Below, one piece after another: positions 35,252 through 45,262 of a DNA stretch of 64,000 nucleotides. The number at the start of each line of letters is the position of its first letter. The first letter of the stretch is position 1. Made by a program: the position numbers and the translations under genes. The notes under the pieces were generated by a model, which saw only the letters and a program-made list of their open reading frames with translations, ran no database searches and had not been told where the DNA came from. The stretch is from Thiotrichaceae bacterium. Lineage in GTDB: Bacteria > Pseudomonadota > Gammaproteobacteria > Beggiatoales > Beggiatoaceae. The stretch lies in NCBI GenBank assembly GCA_028688145.1, contig JAQTYU010000002.1:496001-560000 (forward strand), in the 5' to 3' direction.

Positions 35252-35284
35252 AGGACTGGCAGTCCTCAAAGGACTGCCAGTCCT
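35252..35284. terminator. Hairpin between converging genes (GGACTGGCA repeat, copy 2)
   Basis: AGGACTGGCAGTCCT-type arm and its complement lie between the end of the ATP-grasp gene and the end of the minus-strand gene at 35292. Same unit as 20015-20048. Confidence 0.65.
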
Positions 35285-35291
35285 TGAATTA

Positions 35292-35804
35292 TTAGCGTGG
35301 ATAAAAAGTTTCTCTAAACTCTATGGAGAAACTATTATCGGGTACATTTGGATAGCGACTGTCATAAAATCGCTTTTTAAGTGCTGCATACCCGCCTGAA
35401 AGTTCTTCAAATTCTGCCATGAACTCCGCTTCACCACCAATGATAACATCCTCACCTTCAAGGATGATACCGCCCCATTTCTCAGAACTTCCAAAAAAGT
35501 ACATGCCAGAATAAGAAAAGGCAGCTTTTTCACAAATCGAGTTCTCGAACTCCTCCCAAGTACAATCAGTTTCCCATTCTGAAACCCATGATCCATCTGC
35601 GGTATAAAACGTAGTCAAACAGTATTTAATCGAAGCATCTTGCGTAAATTGGTCAATACACATTTTAAGTAACTTAAAATCTGGCTCCTCTAAGCAACCG
35701 CCACAATCAACGACATGCGCTGTCCAACCCGCCTTCAAAAATGGAAATTTCGGGAGCAGGTTTTCAGAAAACAAATTTTGTTCAATATAATCTTTCAAAG
35801 ACAT
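35292..35804 (-). CDS. Hypothetical soluble protein, 170 residues
   Basis: No family recognised. ATG 35804 is preferred because AGGGGG stands 5 bases upstream; the longer frame from 35840 overlaps the end of the CDF gene. The product is acidic and aromatic-rich, with paired cysteines in V-V-D-C-G-G-C-L-E-E, a W-V-S-E-W-E-T-D-C-T-W segment and W-G-G-I-I-L-E-G-E-D. The end is S-I-E-F-R-E-T-F-Y-P-R. Size and composition resemble immunity-type or SMI1/KNR4-like proteins, but the match is too weak to call. It follows the CDF gene by 14 bases on the same strand. Confidence 0.6.
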   Translation of the reverse strand: MSLKDYIEQNLFSENLLPKFPFLKAGWTAHVVDCGGCLEEPDFKLLKMCIDQFTQDASIKYCLTTFYTADGSWVSEWETDCTWEEFENSICEKAAFSYSGMYFFGSSEKWGGIILEGEDVIIGGEAEFMAEFEELSGGYAALKKRFYDSRYPNVPDNSFSIEFRETFYPR

Positions 35805-35818
35805 ACTGCCCCCTGATT

Positions 35819-36715
35819 TCATGATGTAACAAATTGACAATGTTCACTACGATATTCCACTTCCATCGTCACATGTGCAATCTGTTGTTGCTGCAAATAT
35901 TCACGAACCTGCTGTTTTAACGCGCTAATTTGTGCCGTAGAACTCGCATCCGCCACCACCAAATGTAAAGACAAAATATGTTCATTGCCGTCCATCGTCC
36001 ACAAACGCACATCATGAATTTCTAAACATTCGGGAAACTGTTGCCGCAAACCTTGAACTAATTCATCAGGTTGCACACTGCGCGGAATCGCTTGCAAGAA
36101 AATCCGTGCCGTCGCCCACAAGTTTTTCAGCGCGTTACTCGCAATATACGCCGCAATACCGATAGAAAGTAAGGGGTCTAAAATCGGCACATCCACAAAC
36201 AGCATCACCACGCCCACCACCAACACCGCCACCCAACCCAACACATCTTCTAAAAAATGCAGGCTAATGACTTGTTCATTGTGACTGTGCCCTTGACGCA
36301 AGCGCAGCATCGCGACTAAATTCACCGCCACGCCAAATACTGCCAAAGCTAACATGCCTTGCACATTGATGGTCTCGGGATGCCACAAACGCGGCAACGC
36401 ATGAATAATAATAAACAGCGAACCCAGCAATAACATCACACTGTTTAACAATGCACTGAGCAAAGAAAAGCGTTTATAGCCGTATGGAAATTGCGGGTCG
36501 CGTTTGCGCTCGCTGACATTTTCCAAATACCACGCACTGCCCAACATTAAACTGTCGCCAAAATCGTGCAAAGCATCCGACATAATCGCCATGCTATTGG
36601 TCATCATGCCGCCCACCAATTCCAACAAGGCAAAACCTAAATTCAGGAAAAACGCGAGTTTAATATTGTCGGTGGAATGTGCGTGATGATGTCCACAATC
36701 ATGAGGTTCAGACAT
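35819..36715 (-). CDS. Cation diffusion facilitator (zinc/cobalt/cadmium efflux)
   Basis: Inner-membrane proton-coupled metal exporter of 298 residues. N-terminal His-rich stretch (C-G-H-H-H-A-H-S), six transmembrane helices, metal-site motif H-D-F-G-D preceded by S-D-A-L (D-x-x-x-D in helix II region), the second site D-P-L-L-S-I in helix V, and a cytoplasmic C-terminal domain from about residue 205 with H-D-V-R-L-W-T-M-D-G-N. The histidine and aspartate residues at the helix II site suggest zinc, as in ZitB/CzcD. It begins 10 bases after the lipoprotein gene of the MCE operon ends, so read-through is likely. Confidence 0.92.
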   Translation of the reverse strand: MSEPHDCGHHHAHSTDNIKLAFFLNLGFALLELVGGMMTNSMAIMSDALHDFGDSLMLGSAWYLENVSERKRDPQFPYGYKRFSLLSALLNSVMLLLGSLFIIIHALPRLWHPETINVQGMLALAVFGVAVNLVAMLRLRQGHSHNEQVISLHFLEDVLGWVAVLVVGVVMLFVDVPILDPLLSIGIAAYIASNALKNLWATARIFLQAIPRSVQPDELVQGLRQQFPECLEIHDVRLWTMDGNEHILSLHLVVADASSTAQISALKQQVREYLQQQQIAHVTMEVEYRSEHCQFVTS

Positions 36716-36724
36716 AAGTTTTTT

Positions 36725-37333
36725 TTAACCGTAAATTGCTTTTTTGACAAAGGCTTGAAATGCAGGTAGCCATTTGATAATTGCTTGATTGGTGGCGGCA
36801 ACATAACCTTGGGCATCCTCACTGGATGAAATTTCGTTGAGGTCAAAAACCTGCGTTGCCAGAATATTTCTTTCCACTAAATGAAACACTTGCACCCGTA
36901 ACACTAAATGCACACGGCTTGCCTGTGGTGGAATAAATTCTTGTTGCAAGCGCAAAATTTCAGTGTCTACACGAATCTCGCCCGATAAATTAGACGTACT
37001 CGCCGAAAGCACCGCTTGATATTGTCCGCTGGCTTCCAAACTACGCACTAACAGCGGCAACAACATGTGCGCGGGCGTGTCCACCCATTGGCTTTTGGTA
37101 TAACGTTCCAATTGCATCGGATGACGAATATAAGTCATGCCCTGACTGTCAAACCCTGCCACCGCTTGCGGCATTGCCACTTGTACAATTTTTGTGGAGC
37201 TGTGCGGGTTGCTCGTGGGAAAACTCGGTAAATCAAAAACATACTGTGCCATCGGCGTATCTTCGCTGGGCACTAAACTACACGCACTTAAACCCAAACT
37301 ACTGATAATGAAAAATGTTTTTAAAACGCGCAT
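36725..37333 (-). CDS. ABC-type transport auxiliary lipoprotein (PqiC/LetC-like)
   Basis: Outer-membrane lipoprotein partner of an MCE lipid-transport system, 202 residues. ATG 37333 lies one base after the upstream stop, with GGAG six bases before it. The signal peptide ends in the lipobox L-G-L-S-A-C-S. The mature protein has Y-V-F-D-L-P, V-V-Q-V-A-M-P-like strands and Y-T/M-R-H-P-M-Q-L-E-R-Y-T-K-S-Q-W, the usual features of the DUF330/ABC-auxiliary family. Operon order is ABC - MCE - lipoprotein. Confidence 0.87.
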   Translation of the reverse strand: MRVLKTFFIISSLGLSACSLVPSEDTPMAQYVFDLPSFPTSNPHSSTKIVQVAMPQAVAGFDSQGMTYIRHPMQLERYTKSQWVDTPAHMLLPLLVRSLEASGQYQAVLSASTSNLSGEIRVDTEILRLQQEFIPPQASRVHLVLRVQVFHLVERNILATQVFDLNEISSSEDAQGYVAATNQAIIKWLPAFQAFVKKAIYG

Positions 37334-37334
37334 T

Positions 37335-38354
37335 TTATTCTCCGGGAGCTGGATTTGATTTGGGTTTACCCAACAATAACATGTTCGGTTTTTGCTCCAA
37401 ACTACGGCTAAATCGTTGCAAACTTTCCAATAAATCATGAAGTTCACGCAAGGATGCGGTCATTTCTGGCAAGGCTTGACGGCTAAATTGGTCCACATTG
37501 TGCCGACTACTATTCACCGAACTGCTCAAACCCTTGCTGATTTGCGCCATCGCTTGCGTGGTTTGTTTAATATCTTGGCGGGTGTCACTGATTAAACTAC
37601 TGGCTTGCTGGGTGGTTTGCTCGACGTTTTCTAAAGTTTTTTCCAATTTTGCCAAGAGATTAGGCAAGCGTGCACTGGCGGCGGCGGTGTTTTCTAAAGT
37701 TTTGTCCAACGCAACTAGACTGTGTTCAATATCATCTTTGTGGGCAGCGATATTGTGCAAAATCGCTTCGATATATTCCAAAATGCGCACGCCACGTAGC
37801 TGATTTTCTTCAGATAATAATTTACGGGCCACCCCAGAAACGCCATTTAAATTTTTCAGTAATTCATCGCCCAAGCCTGAAATGCTTTCAAAGTCTTTCA
37901 TTACTTTGGAAAACGCGGTGTCGAGACGCACTAATAACGAAGGTTTTGCTATTAATTCAGGATAATGTTGTCCTGCTTTTATTTCTGGGGCGGGCGCGTC
38001 CACTGAACCGCCGCTGAGTTCAATATAAGCCAATCCCGTTAAGCCTTGCGTGGCGAGCGTTGCCATCGTGTCGCGCTTAACGGGCGTGTTGCTTTCAATA
38101 TCTAACAACACCCAAACTTCGCTGGGGCGCGTGGGGTCTAAGCCTATATCTTTCACTTCCCCGACTTCCACCCCGCGATATTTCACCAAGGCTTTGCGAT
38201 TTAAACCTGAAACCGATTCTTTGATATACACCTGATAAGAATGATAAACCCGTCGATCAGTGGCGGCGGTCATCCACAATATTGTGGCAAGCATGGCAAC
38301 ACTTAAAATAATCACCACTAAACCGACAAATGCATAATTTACTTTGCTGTCCAT
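37335..38354 (-). CDS. MlaD/MCE family lipid-transport protein
   Basis: Periplasmic, membrane-anchored lipid-binding protein, 339 residues from ATG 38354 (AGGAGT upstream; the longer frame from 38408 is inside the ABC gene). One N-terminal helix (A-F-V-G-L-V-V-I-I-L-S-V-A-M-L), one MCE domain at about 40-125 with V-S-G-L-N-R-K-A-L-V-K-Y-R-G-V-E-V-G-E-V, then a long helical region (130-300) rich in Q and T that would form a periplasmic stalk. It overlaps the ABC gene by 16 bases. Confidence 0.9.
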   Translation of the reverse strand: MDSKVNYAFVGLVVIILSVAMLATILWMTAATDRRVYHSYQVYIKESVSGLNRKALVKYRGVEVGEVKDIGLDPTRPSEVWVLLDIESNTPVKRDTMATLATQGLTGLAYIELSGGSVDAPAPEIKAGQHYPELIAKPSLLVRLDTAFSKVMKDFESISGLGDELLKNLNGVSGVARKLLSEENQLRGVRILEYIEAILHNIAAHKDDIEHSLVALDKTLENTAAASARLPNLLAKLEKTLENVEQTTQQASSLISDTRQDIKQTTQAMAQISKGLSSSVNSSRHNVDQFSRQALPEMTASLRELHDLLESLQRFSRSLEQKPNMLLLGKPKSNPAPGE

Positions 38355-39115
38355 GTTGACTCCTGTGCAGCACGTCCGCGTGCGCCATGAAAATAAGCTT
38401 GTAACCAAGGATGATTGATATTGACCAATTCATGAATCGGTTTAGCGGCAATGACTTTTTTATCTGCCAACACCGCAATGCGATCGGTCACTTTCCACAA
38501 TGAATCCAAGTCATGCGTCACCATCACAATGGTTAATCCTAATAATTTTTTAAGTTGCAAAATTAATTCATCTAACGCGCCCGCGCCGATAGGGTCTAAA
38601 CCTGCGGTGGGTTCGTCTAAAAATAAGATTTCTGGATCAAGTGCAAGGGCGCGGGCAAGCGCGGCGCGTTTCACCATGCCGCCGCTGAGCTGTGAAGGAT
38701 GATTAACTCCTGCATAAGGCGGCAAACCTACAATCGCAATTTTATACGCCACAATTTCATCAATCATGCGCTGACTGAGATCAGTGTGTTCTTTGAGCGG
38801 CACAGCAATATTTTCTGCCACCGTCAACGAGCTGAATAATGCGCCATGTTGAAACATCACCCCACAACGTTGCCGCAGCCAAATCGCTTGGGTTTCACTC
38901 AGCTCTAAAATTTCCTGTCCAAACACGCGAATCGAGCCTGATTTAGGCTTTTCGAGCAAAATAATTTCACGCAGCAAGGTGGTTTTCCCCGTGCCGCTGC
39001 CCCCAATCAACGCAATGATTTCGCCCTTTTGGATCGTTAGATTCAGGGCTTCGTGAATAATTAAACTCCCGAATTGGGTATATAGCTGATTAATTTCGAT
39101 AATTGCAGATGACAT
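38339..39115 (-). CDS. ABC transporter ATP-binding protein, MlaF/MKL family
   Basis: ATPase of an MCE-type lipid transporter, about 259 residues. Walker A G-G-S-G-T-G-K-T-T, Q-loop, signature L-S-G-G-M-V-K-R-A-A-L-A-R, Walker B I-L-F-L-D-E-P-T-A-G-L-D-P and switch H in V-T-H-D-L-D-S. ATG 39115 is preferred over 39127. In such operons an MlaE-type permease gene normally precedes the ATPase gene; here only 280 non-coding bases lie upstream, so the permease must be elsewhere or lost. Confidence 0.93.
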   Translation of the reverse strand: MSSAIIEINQLYTQFGSLIIHEALNLTIQKGEIIALIGGSGTGKTTLLREIILLEKPKSGSIRVFGQEILELSETQAIWLRQRCGVMFQHGALFSSLTVAENIAVPLKEHTDLSQRMIDEIVAYKIAIVGLPPYAGVNHPSQLSGGMVKRAALARALALDPEILFLDEPTAGLDPIGAGALDELILQLKKLLGLTIVMVTHDLDSLWKVTDRIAVLADKKVIAAKPIHELVNINHPWLQAYFHGARGRAAQESTWTAK

Positions 39116-39268
39116 GGTCGATAACATTTGGATAAGAACTTATTCATTATAAACACATTGGCTGCTAACTGCGCCCCCCACTCCCTAAAGCGTTGGCATT
39201 AAATTAGGAATTGAGCTTGAGGTGATGAAAGGAAAATATCTTAAATGAAGCTGAGTTCGGAATAAGGA

Positions 39269-39337
39269 GGGTAAGCTGTATAACATCTTCAAAATATATA
39301 AAATTTCTATACTTTATAGTTCTCAATAAGCTTACCC
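39269..39337. repeat. Inverted repeat GGGTAAGCT / AGCTTACCC
   Basis: Perfect nine-base arms 51 bases apart in the gap between the YhaO-like and ABC genes. A copy of the AACTGCGCCCC unit lies at about 39169-39185. No gene is seen in 39116-39395. Confidence 0.4.
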
Positions 39338-39395
39338 ACAATGACTCTAACATGACCGTTTTGTGAACTAGGTGAATTATGCTTCAGACAAATGC

Positions 39396-40631
39396 TCAAG
39401 CCGACAACCGTCCTAACAATAATTCTTCCACCTGCGGCAACAAGGCTTTAATGGTTTCAGGGCTTTCTGGGTCGAAACCTTCCTCACGAGTCCGCAATTC
39501 GCTGGGCAATGCTTGTTTTAATCCCTTGAACTCTTCACCCAACTTTTGCAATTCTGCCGCGTTGTCTGGCAAGGCGCGTAAAATTTCAAACAATTCGGTT
39601 AAAGGACCATCCAGCGGTAAATTGTCACGCAGCGGCTGGGTTTTGAGCTGGATTTTTTCCACCCACGCTTTTCCAAAACTTGCATTATTAATCGTGGCGC
39701 GTAAATCATTGCTCCATTGTTCAAACTGGCTGTGTAATTCCGAATGCAAGCTACTGCGTCCCGTTACCACCAAACGCACTGCCAAAGGACGTTCTTCCGC
39801 TTGTTGCAAGGCTTGAGTCACGGCAACATCGGCTTGATCTAATAACTCATCGATTTGCTGCAATTCACAGGCATCTAATTCTAAAACTTCCCAGCGCAAC
39901 ACATCGACTTCGCAGGCACGAAGGCTGATTTCCTTGCCTTGTACTTCGACCAAAGTACAACTTTTTGCCCCCGTTTCCCGTGCATGTCGCCCCTGTAAAT
40001 TGCCCGCAAACACCACATAAGGCTGTTCATTCAAGACTTCACGCTTGTGCACATGCCCCAAAGCCCAATAATCATAGCCGTGCATTAACAAACCCGACAA
40101 AGTACAAGGCGCGTAAGTTTGATGCCCTTCGCGCCCATTTAACGAGGTGTGCAACACCCCAATATTAAATAAACCCGCCAAGGCGGGCGGATACGCTTCA
40201 CTCAAATCTTCAGTGACCGCGCGCCCCGCAAAACTTTGTCCATGCAATGCCACACCTAAAGCATCAATCACAAAGGTTTCAGGCTGTTGCGCACTGAAAA
40301 CATGCACATTGTCAGGCAGGCGTAATTGTTTGGTCATTAAATTTTCAGCATCGTGATTGCCGCGTAACAAATACACCGCAATGCCCGCTTGATTAAGGCG
40401 ATTCATTTGCTGATTAAAAAATAAACCCGTGTTGTAATCTTTCCAATCCATATCATATAAATCGCCCGCCAAAATCATGAAATCGACGGCTTCTTCACAA
40501 GCTAAATCGATTAGATTAACAAACGCACGGCGGGTTGCACTTTGCATTTGTTCAACGGGTGCGCCTTCATAACGGGCAAGCCCACGCAAAGGGCTGTCTA
40601 AATGAATGTCGGCTGCGTGAATGAATTTCAT
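39396..40631 (-). CDS. Metallophosphoesterase, YhaO/SbcD-type DNA repair exonuclease
   Basis: 411-residue calcineurin-like nuclease. All five metal motifs are present: D-I-H (A-A-D-I-H-L-D), G-D-L-Y-D, G-N-H-D-A-E, H-T-S-L-N-G and G-H-V-H-K-R. The N-terminal half matches YhaO family exonucleases; the C-terminal 180 residues are helical and would bind a YhaN/SbcC-like ATPase. Such genes usually precede an ATPase partner, but here the ABC transporter gene of the MCE operon follows after 280 bases, so no partner is adjacent. Confidence 0.85.
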   Translation of the reverse strand: MKFIHAADIHLDSPLRGLARYEGAPVEQMQSATRRAFVNLIDLACEEAVDFMILAGDLYDMDWKDYNTGLFFNQQMNRLNQAGIAVYLLRGNHDAENLMTKQLRLPDNVHVFSAQQPETFVIDALGVALHGQSFAGRAVTEDLSEAYPPALAGLFNIGVLHTSLNGREGHQTYAPCTLSGLLMHGYDYWALGHVHKREVLNEQPYVVFAGNLQGRHARETGAKSCTLVEVQGKEISLRACEVDVLRWEVLELDACELQQIDELLDQADVAVTQALQQAEERPLAVRLVVTGRSSLHSELHSQFEQWSNDLRATINNASFGKAWVEKIQLKTQPLRDNLPLDGPLTELFEILRALPDNAAELQKLGEEFKGLKQALPSELRTREEGFDPESPETIKALLPQVEELLLGRLSA

Positions 40632-40665
40632 GTTTTTTCCTTAATAATTTAAACCTTAACTGAAG

Positions 40666-40766
40666 TCTGAACCACAATTAACATGATTAACACAATTATC
40701 ACAATGAAATATCCACGCTTGTTTTTAATTGTGTTAATTCTATTAATTGTGTGAATTGTGGTTCAG
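40666..40766. repeat. Short copy of TCTGAACCACAATT inverted repeat
   Basis: Ends TCTGAACCACAATTA and AATTGTGGTTCAG are inverted; inside are repeated AATTGTGTTAATT-like words. The same ends bound the long inverted repeat at 53784-54079. It lies between the gabD and YhaO-like genes. Confidence 0.75.
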
Positions 40767-40784
40767 TTTTTCAAAACTTAAAAC

Positions 40785-42230
40785 CTACAAACCACCCATA
40801 CATAAATACTTAATTTCTAAGAAATCATCAAGCCCATATTTTGAACCTTCGCGCCCAAAACCTGACTCTTTGATGCCGCCAAAGGGCGCGACTTCGGTCG
40901 AAATAATTCCTTCATTAATCCCCACAATGCCATATTCCAAGGCTTCCGCGACGCGCCACACGCGACCCAAATCGCGGCTGTAAAAATATGACGCTAATCC
41001 GAATTCAGTATCATTGGCGAGCGTAATCGCTTCGGCTTCGCTGTGAAAACGGAACAAGGGCGCAACCGGGCCAAAAGTTTCTTCGCGCGCAATCCGCATA
41101 TTCGGGGTGACATCGCCCAAAATTGTGGGCTGGTAAAATGTGCCGCCCAAAGCGTGAACTGCGCCGCCACATAATAATTTCGCGCCCTTGCTGAGTGCGT
41201 CTTGAACGTGGCTTTCGACTTTTTGCAAAGCCGCCGCATTGATTAAAGGGCCTTGCTGCACGCCCGCTTCTAAACCTTGTCCGACTTTGAGTTTTAACAC
41301 AGCGGCGGTGAGTTTTTCTGCAAATGCGTCGTAAATACTGTCTTGCACCAACAAACGATTGGCGCACACGCAAGTTTGTCCCGTGTTGCGATATTTGGAC
41401 GCGAGCACGCCTGCGACCGCTTGGTCTAAATCGGCATCGTCAAACACGATAAATGGCGCGTTACCGCCTAATTCTAAAGATAATTTTTTAACCGTGCTGG
41501 CGCATTGTTGCATCAATAATTTGCCGACGGCGGTCGAACCCGTGAACGATAATTTACGCACCAAGGGGTTGCGCGTCAGTTCTGCGCCAATCGGTTTGGG
41601 GTCGCCAGTGACGATATTAATCACGCCTTTCGGAAAACCTGCGCGTTCTGCCAATTCTGCCAATGCCAGCGCGGAGAAGGGCGTACTTTCTGCGGGTTTA
41701 ATCACCACGGTGCAACCCACGGCAAGCGCGGGGGCGCATTTGCGGGTAATCATCGCGTTGGGAAAATTCCACGGCGTGATGGCGGCAACCACGCCAATCG
41801 GTTGTTTTAACACTAAAATCCGTCGCCCGCCCATCGGTTCGGGAATGATGTCGCCATAAACCCGTTTGGCTTCTTCGGCAAACCATTCAATAAATGACGC
41901 GCCATAAATCACTTCGCCTTTCGATTCTGCCAAAGGTTTGCCTTGTTCGAGCGTCATCATTACCGCTAAATCTTCTTGATTCTCAAGAATTAAATTAAAC
42001 CAGTTACGCAAAATCGCGGCGCGTTCTTTGGCAGTTTTGCTACGCCATGCGGGCAGTGCATTATTGGCGGCGGTGATGGCGGCGGCAGTTTCATGCTCCC
42101 CTAAATTCGGTACTGTGCCCAATAATTGATGATCGGCGGGATTAAATACTTCGATGGTTTGCGCGCTGCTAATCCATTCACCATTAATGTAGGCGGTTTG
42201 GCGAAATAAGCGCGGGTCATTTAATTGCAT
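40785..42230 (-). CDS. gabD: Succinate-semialdehyde dehydrogenase (NADP+)
   Basis: Aldehyde dehydrogenase of 481 residues oxidising succinic semialdehyde to succinate. P-W-N-F-P near residue 150, the catalytic Glu in L-E-L-G-G-N-A-P and catalytic Cys in G-Q-T-C-V-C-A-N-R near 288 match the GabD group, in which the Cys is followed by a second cysteine two residues later. G-I-N-E-G-I and F-G-G-I-K-E-S-G-F-G-R-E-G-S are the C-terminal landmarks. No gabT or transporter is nearby, so the pathway (GABA or other) is not shown. Confidence 0.92.
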   Translation of the reverse strand: MQLNDPRLFRQTAYINGEWISSAQTIEVFNPADHQLLGTVPNLGEHETAAAITAANNALPAWRSKTAKERAAILRNWFNLILENQEDLAVMMTLEQGKPLAESKGEVIYGASFIEWFAEEAKRVYGDIIPEPMGGRRILVLKQPIGVVAAITPWNFPNAMITRKCAPALAVGCTVVIKPAESTPFSALALAELAERAGFPKGVINIVTGDPKPIGAELTRNPLVRKLSFTGSTAVGKLLMQQCASTVKKLSLELGGNAPFIVFDDADLDQAVAGVLASKYRNTGQTCVCANRLLVQDSIYDAFAEKLTAAVLKLKVGQGLEAGVQQGPLINAAALQKVESHVQDALSKGAKLLCGGAVHALGGTFYQPTILGDVTPNMRIAREETFGPVAPLFRFHSEAEAITLANDTEFGLASYFYSRDLGRVWRVAEALEYGIVGINEGIISTEVAPFGGIKESGFGREGSKYGLDDFLEIKYLCMGGL

Positions 42231-42289
42231 AGTTGTGCCTCCTGAAGTCGGTGATGTGCTTAAGCATAAGATATTTTTTAGATTATAAA

Positions 42290-42405
42290 TGTCTGAATCA
42301 GGATTTACAGGATTATCCGAATTGAGCAGGATTAGCCCCCGATAATAAACGAAGCTGAAGTTTAATTCTGAAAATCCTTTAATCCTGTGAATCCTGATTC
42401 AGACA
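42290..42405. repeat. Dispersed inverted repeat TGTCTGAATCAGGATT
   Basis: The ends TGTCTGAATCAGGATT (42290-42305) and AATCCTGATTCAGACA (42390-42405) are perfectly inverted; next to them TACAGGATTA pairs with TAATCCTGTG. Only this copy is in the window. It stands between the eno terminator and the start of gabD. Confidence 0.8.
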
Positions 42406-42416
42406 ATAACGCATGA

Positions 42417-42457
42417 AAAAGCCCTGTCAGCTTTCAACACTGACAGGGCTTTTTATT
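42417..42457 (-). terminator. Rho-independent terminator of eno
   Basis: Stem AGCCCTGTCA / TGACAGGGCT with T-runs on both strands, 18 bases after the eno stop. Confidence 0.9.
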
Positions 42458-42474
42458 TCGCTCAAGCTTAGCTT

Positions 42475-43797
<1,323 letters not shown>

Positions 43798-43837
43798 TTA
43801 GGCGAAATTTCTGAATGTTTTCAGAAGTTTTAATATA

Positions 43838-45262
43838 TTAAGGGAAACTATTTTTGTAAATATGTCTAGAAAAGTGAAACAAAAAACGCTTTTCGTTCAT
43901 TTTCCAATCATCAATTCCATAACTGTTAGTTTCTTTAAACTCATACGTGGTATTAAAACTGGCAGTATGGTTTGTTATTGATATAGGACCGAAGTTAGTT
44001 TCCATTTTAGGCAGCGTTAGCCAATATATTTGATATAAGCCTACGTTATAATTGTAGCTACCTTTGTTTTGTTGGAAGGTATTTAACAGCTCATTAAAAC
44101 TGCTATGTTCTTTTAATTCTTTTAGGCTTCTGCTTTTTAATTTATCTAATAAATTCTTTTGCACTTCTGAATACGTTGCAGCTAAAGGTATTTCTCGAGC
44201 AGACAATAAACGTTCCATTTCATCCTTTTCAATTGGATCGAAAAGAGAAAATAAAGCCCATTCATAACGTTGAACGTCATCAGGAAGCTTAAACATACAG
44301 CGCATTGCTGTGATGAATAAAAAAGCAACATCTTGTTCGGTAAAATTATCGGTTAACACATTATGTGCCATCCAGTTTCTCAGATTTTTCATAATCCAAC
44401 CGAAAGAGGATAAGCATGTGTTCTGTCTATCTGACAGAGGAAGATAATTAGAATTCGCGTTAGTTTCCCATTCATGGGCTAAAGTGCGAAGAAATAATTT
44501 ATAGGTACGTGTCTTAGAAACAGGTTCTGTGGCTGGGAAAAACTTTTCAAGTGTTTCTAAATAATCTAATAGACTAACTTTTAGTTCATTATCTGTCGGT
44601 TTCTTATCTAGGAAGTTTTTGAATTGAATAGAGGCTATTGAACTTGTATTAATACACTTACGAATAAATTGGCAGCCGCTAATAATGCCACGTCTTAGTT
44701 GTAAATAAGGCGTTTTTTCCTTACTGGATAGCCAATTACGCAAGCCTTTAAAACCTTCCGCACTTTCCTCATCTTCCGTGGATATTTTTTCAAAAGAAAC
44801 AGGGGATTCTGGCATTAAAATAGCGTTGCATTGTTCGCGAAAGTTATCCAGCGTATTCTTTTCACCTGTTAATATGCAAATATTATCTTTTGGAAAACCT
44901 TGCAATATTAAATAATTATATATCCATAAACCACCGCGTTTATGGTCATAATTTGTATCTGATTCATCGAGATTTTTTTCCAAATCAACGCCTTCACTCA
45001 GATTCAAATCTAGTAAGATAACATCGATATTTTGTAGTGAGTTATCATTTAAAAAATCTTTAAAATCAAAATAATGTCTACACAGTGTTATTTCATGAAA
45101 ATCATGAGCATCTGAAGCTAAGTTATTTAGCTTACTCGGTTCTTTTTTCAAATTATGGGTGCGCCCTAGGCTTAACTGACTAATGAGATTTTTAAAAATA
45201 CTGCGCACTGCTTTTTCCGGTTTTAATGATCCCCCAAAGTCTTCTACCCATAATACATTCAT
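43838..45262 (-). CDS. Receiver-like protein with putative HEPN ribonuclease domain
   Basis: 474 residues. Residues 1-150 are a receiver-like domain with a large insert: V-E-D at the first strand end, probable phosphoacceptor Asp85 in V-I-L-L-D-L-N-L-S-E-G, then I-L-T-G-E-K with Thr132 and Lys135. The middle (180-290) is helical. At 295-300 is R-N-W-M-A-H, which fits the R-N-x3-H motif of HEPN ribonucleases and is set between two hydrophobic helices (S-S-F-G-W-I-M-K-N-L before, V-A-F-L-F-I-T-A-M-R-C-M after). The C-terminal 120 residues are unassigned. It overlaps the Sel1-kinase gene by four bases. I infer a response regulator whose output is RNA cleavage. The HEPN call rests on one motif and helix pattern, not a profile search. 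It is A/T richer than its neighbours. Confidence 0.72.
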   Translation of the reverse strand: MNVLWVEDFGGSLKPEKAVRSIFKNLISQLSLGRTHNLKKEPSKLNNLASDAHDFHEITLCRHYFDFKDFLNDNSLQNIDVILLDLNLSEGVDLEKNLDESDTNYDHKRGGLWIYNYLILQGFPKDNICILTGEKNTLDNFREQCNAILMPESPVSFEKISTEDEESAEGFKGLRNWLSSKEKTPYLQLRRGIISGCQFIRKCINTSSIASIQFKNFLDKKPTDNELKVSLLDYLETLEKFFPATEPVSKTRTYKLFLRTLAHEWETNANSNYLPLSDRQNTCLSSFGWIMKNLRNWMAHNVLTDNFTEQDVAFLFITAMRCMFKLPDDVQRYEWALFSLFDPIEKDEMERLLSAREIPLAATYSEVQKNLLDKLKSRSLKELKEHSSFNELLNTFQQNKGSYNYNVGLYQIYWLTLPKMETNFGPISITNHTASFNTTYEFKETNSYGIDDWKMNEKRFLFHFSRHIYKNSFP

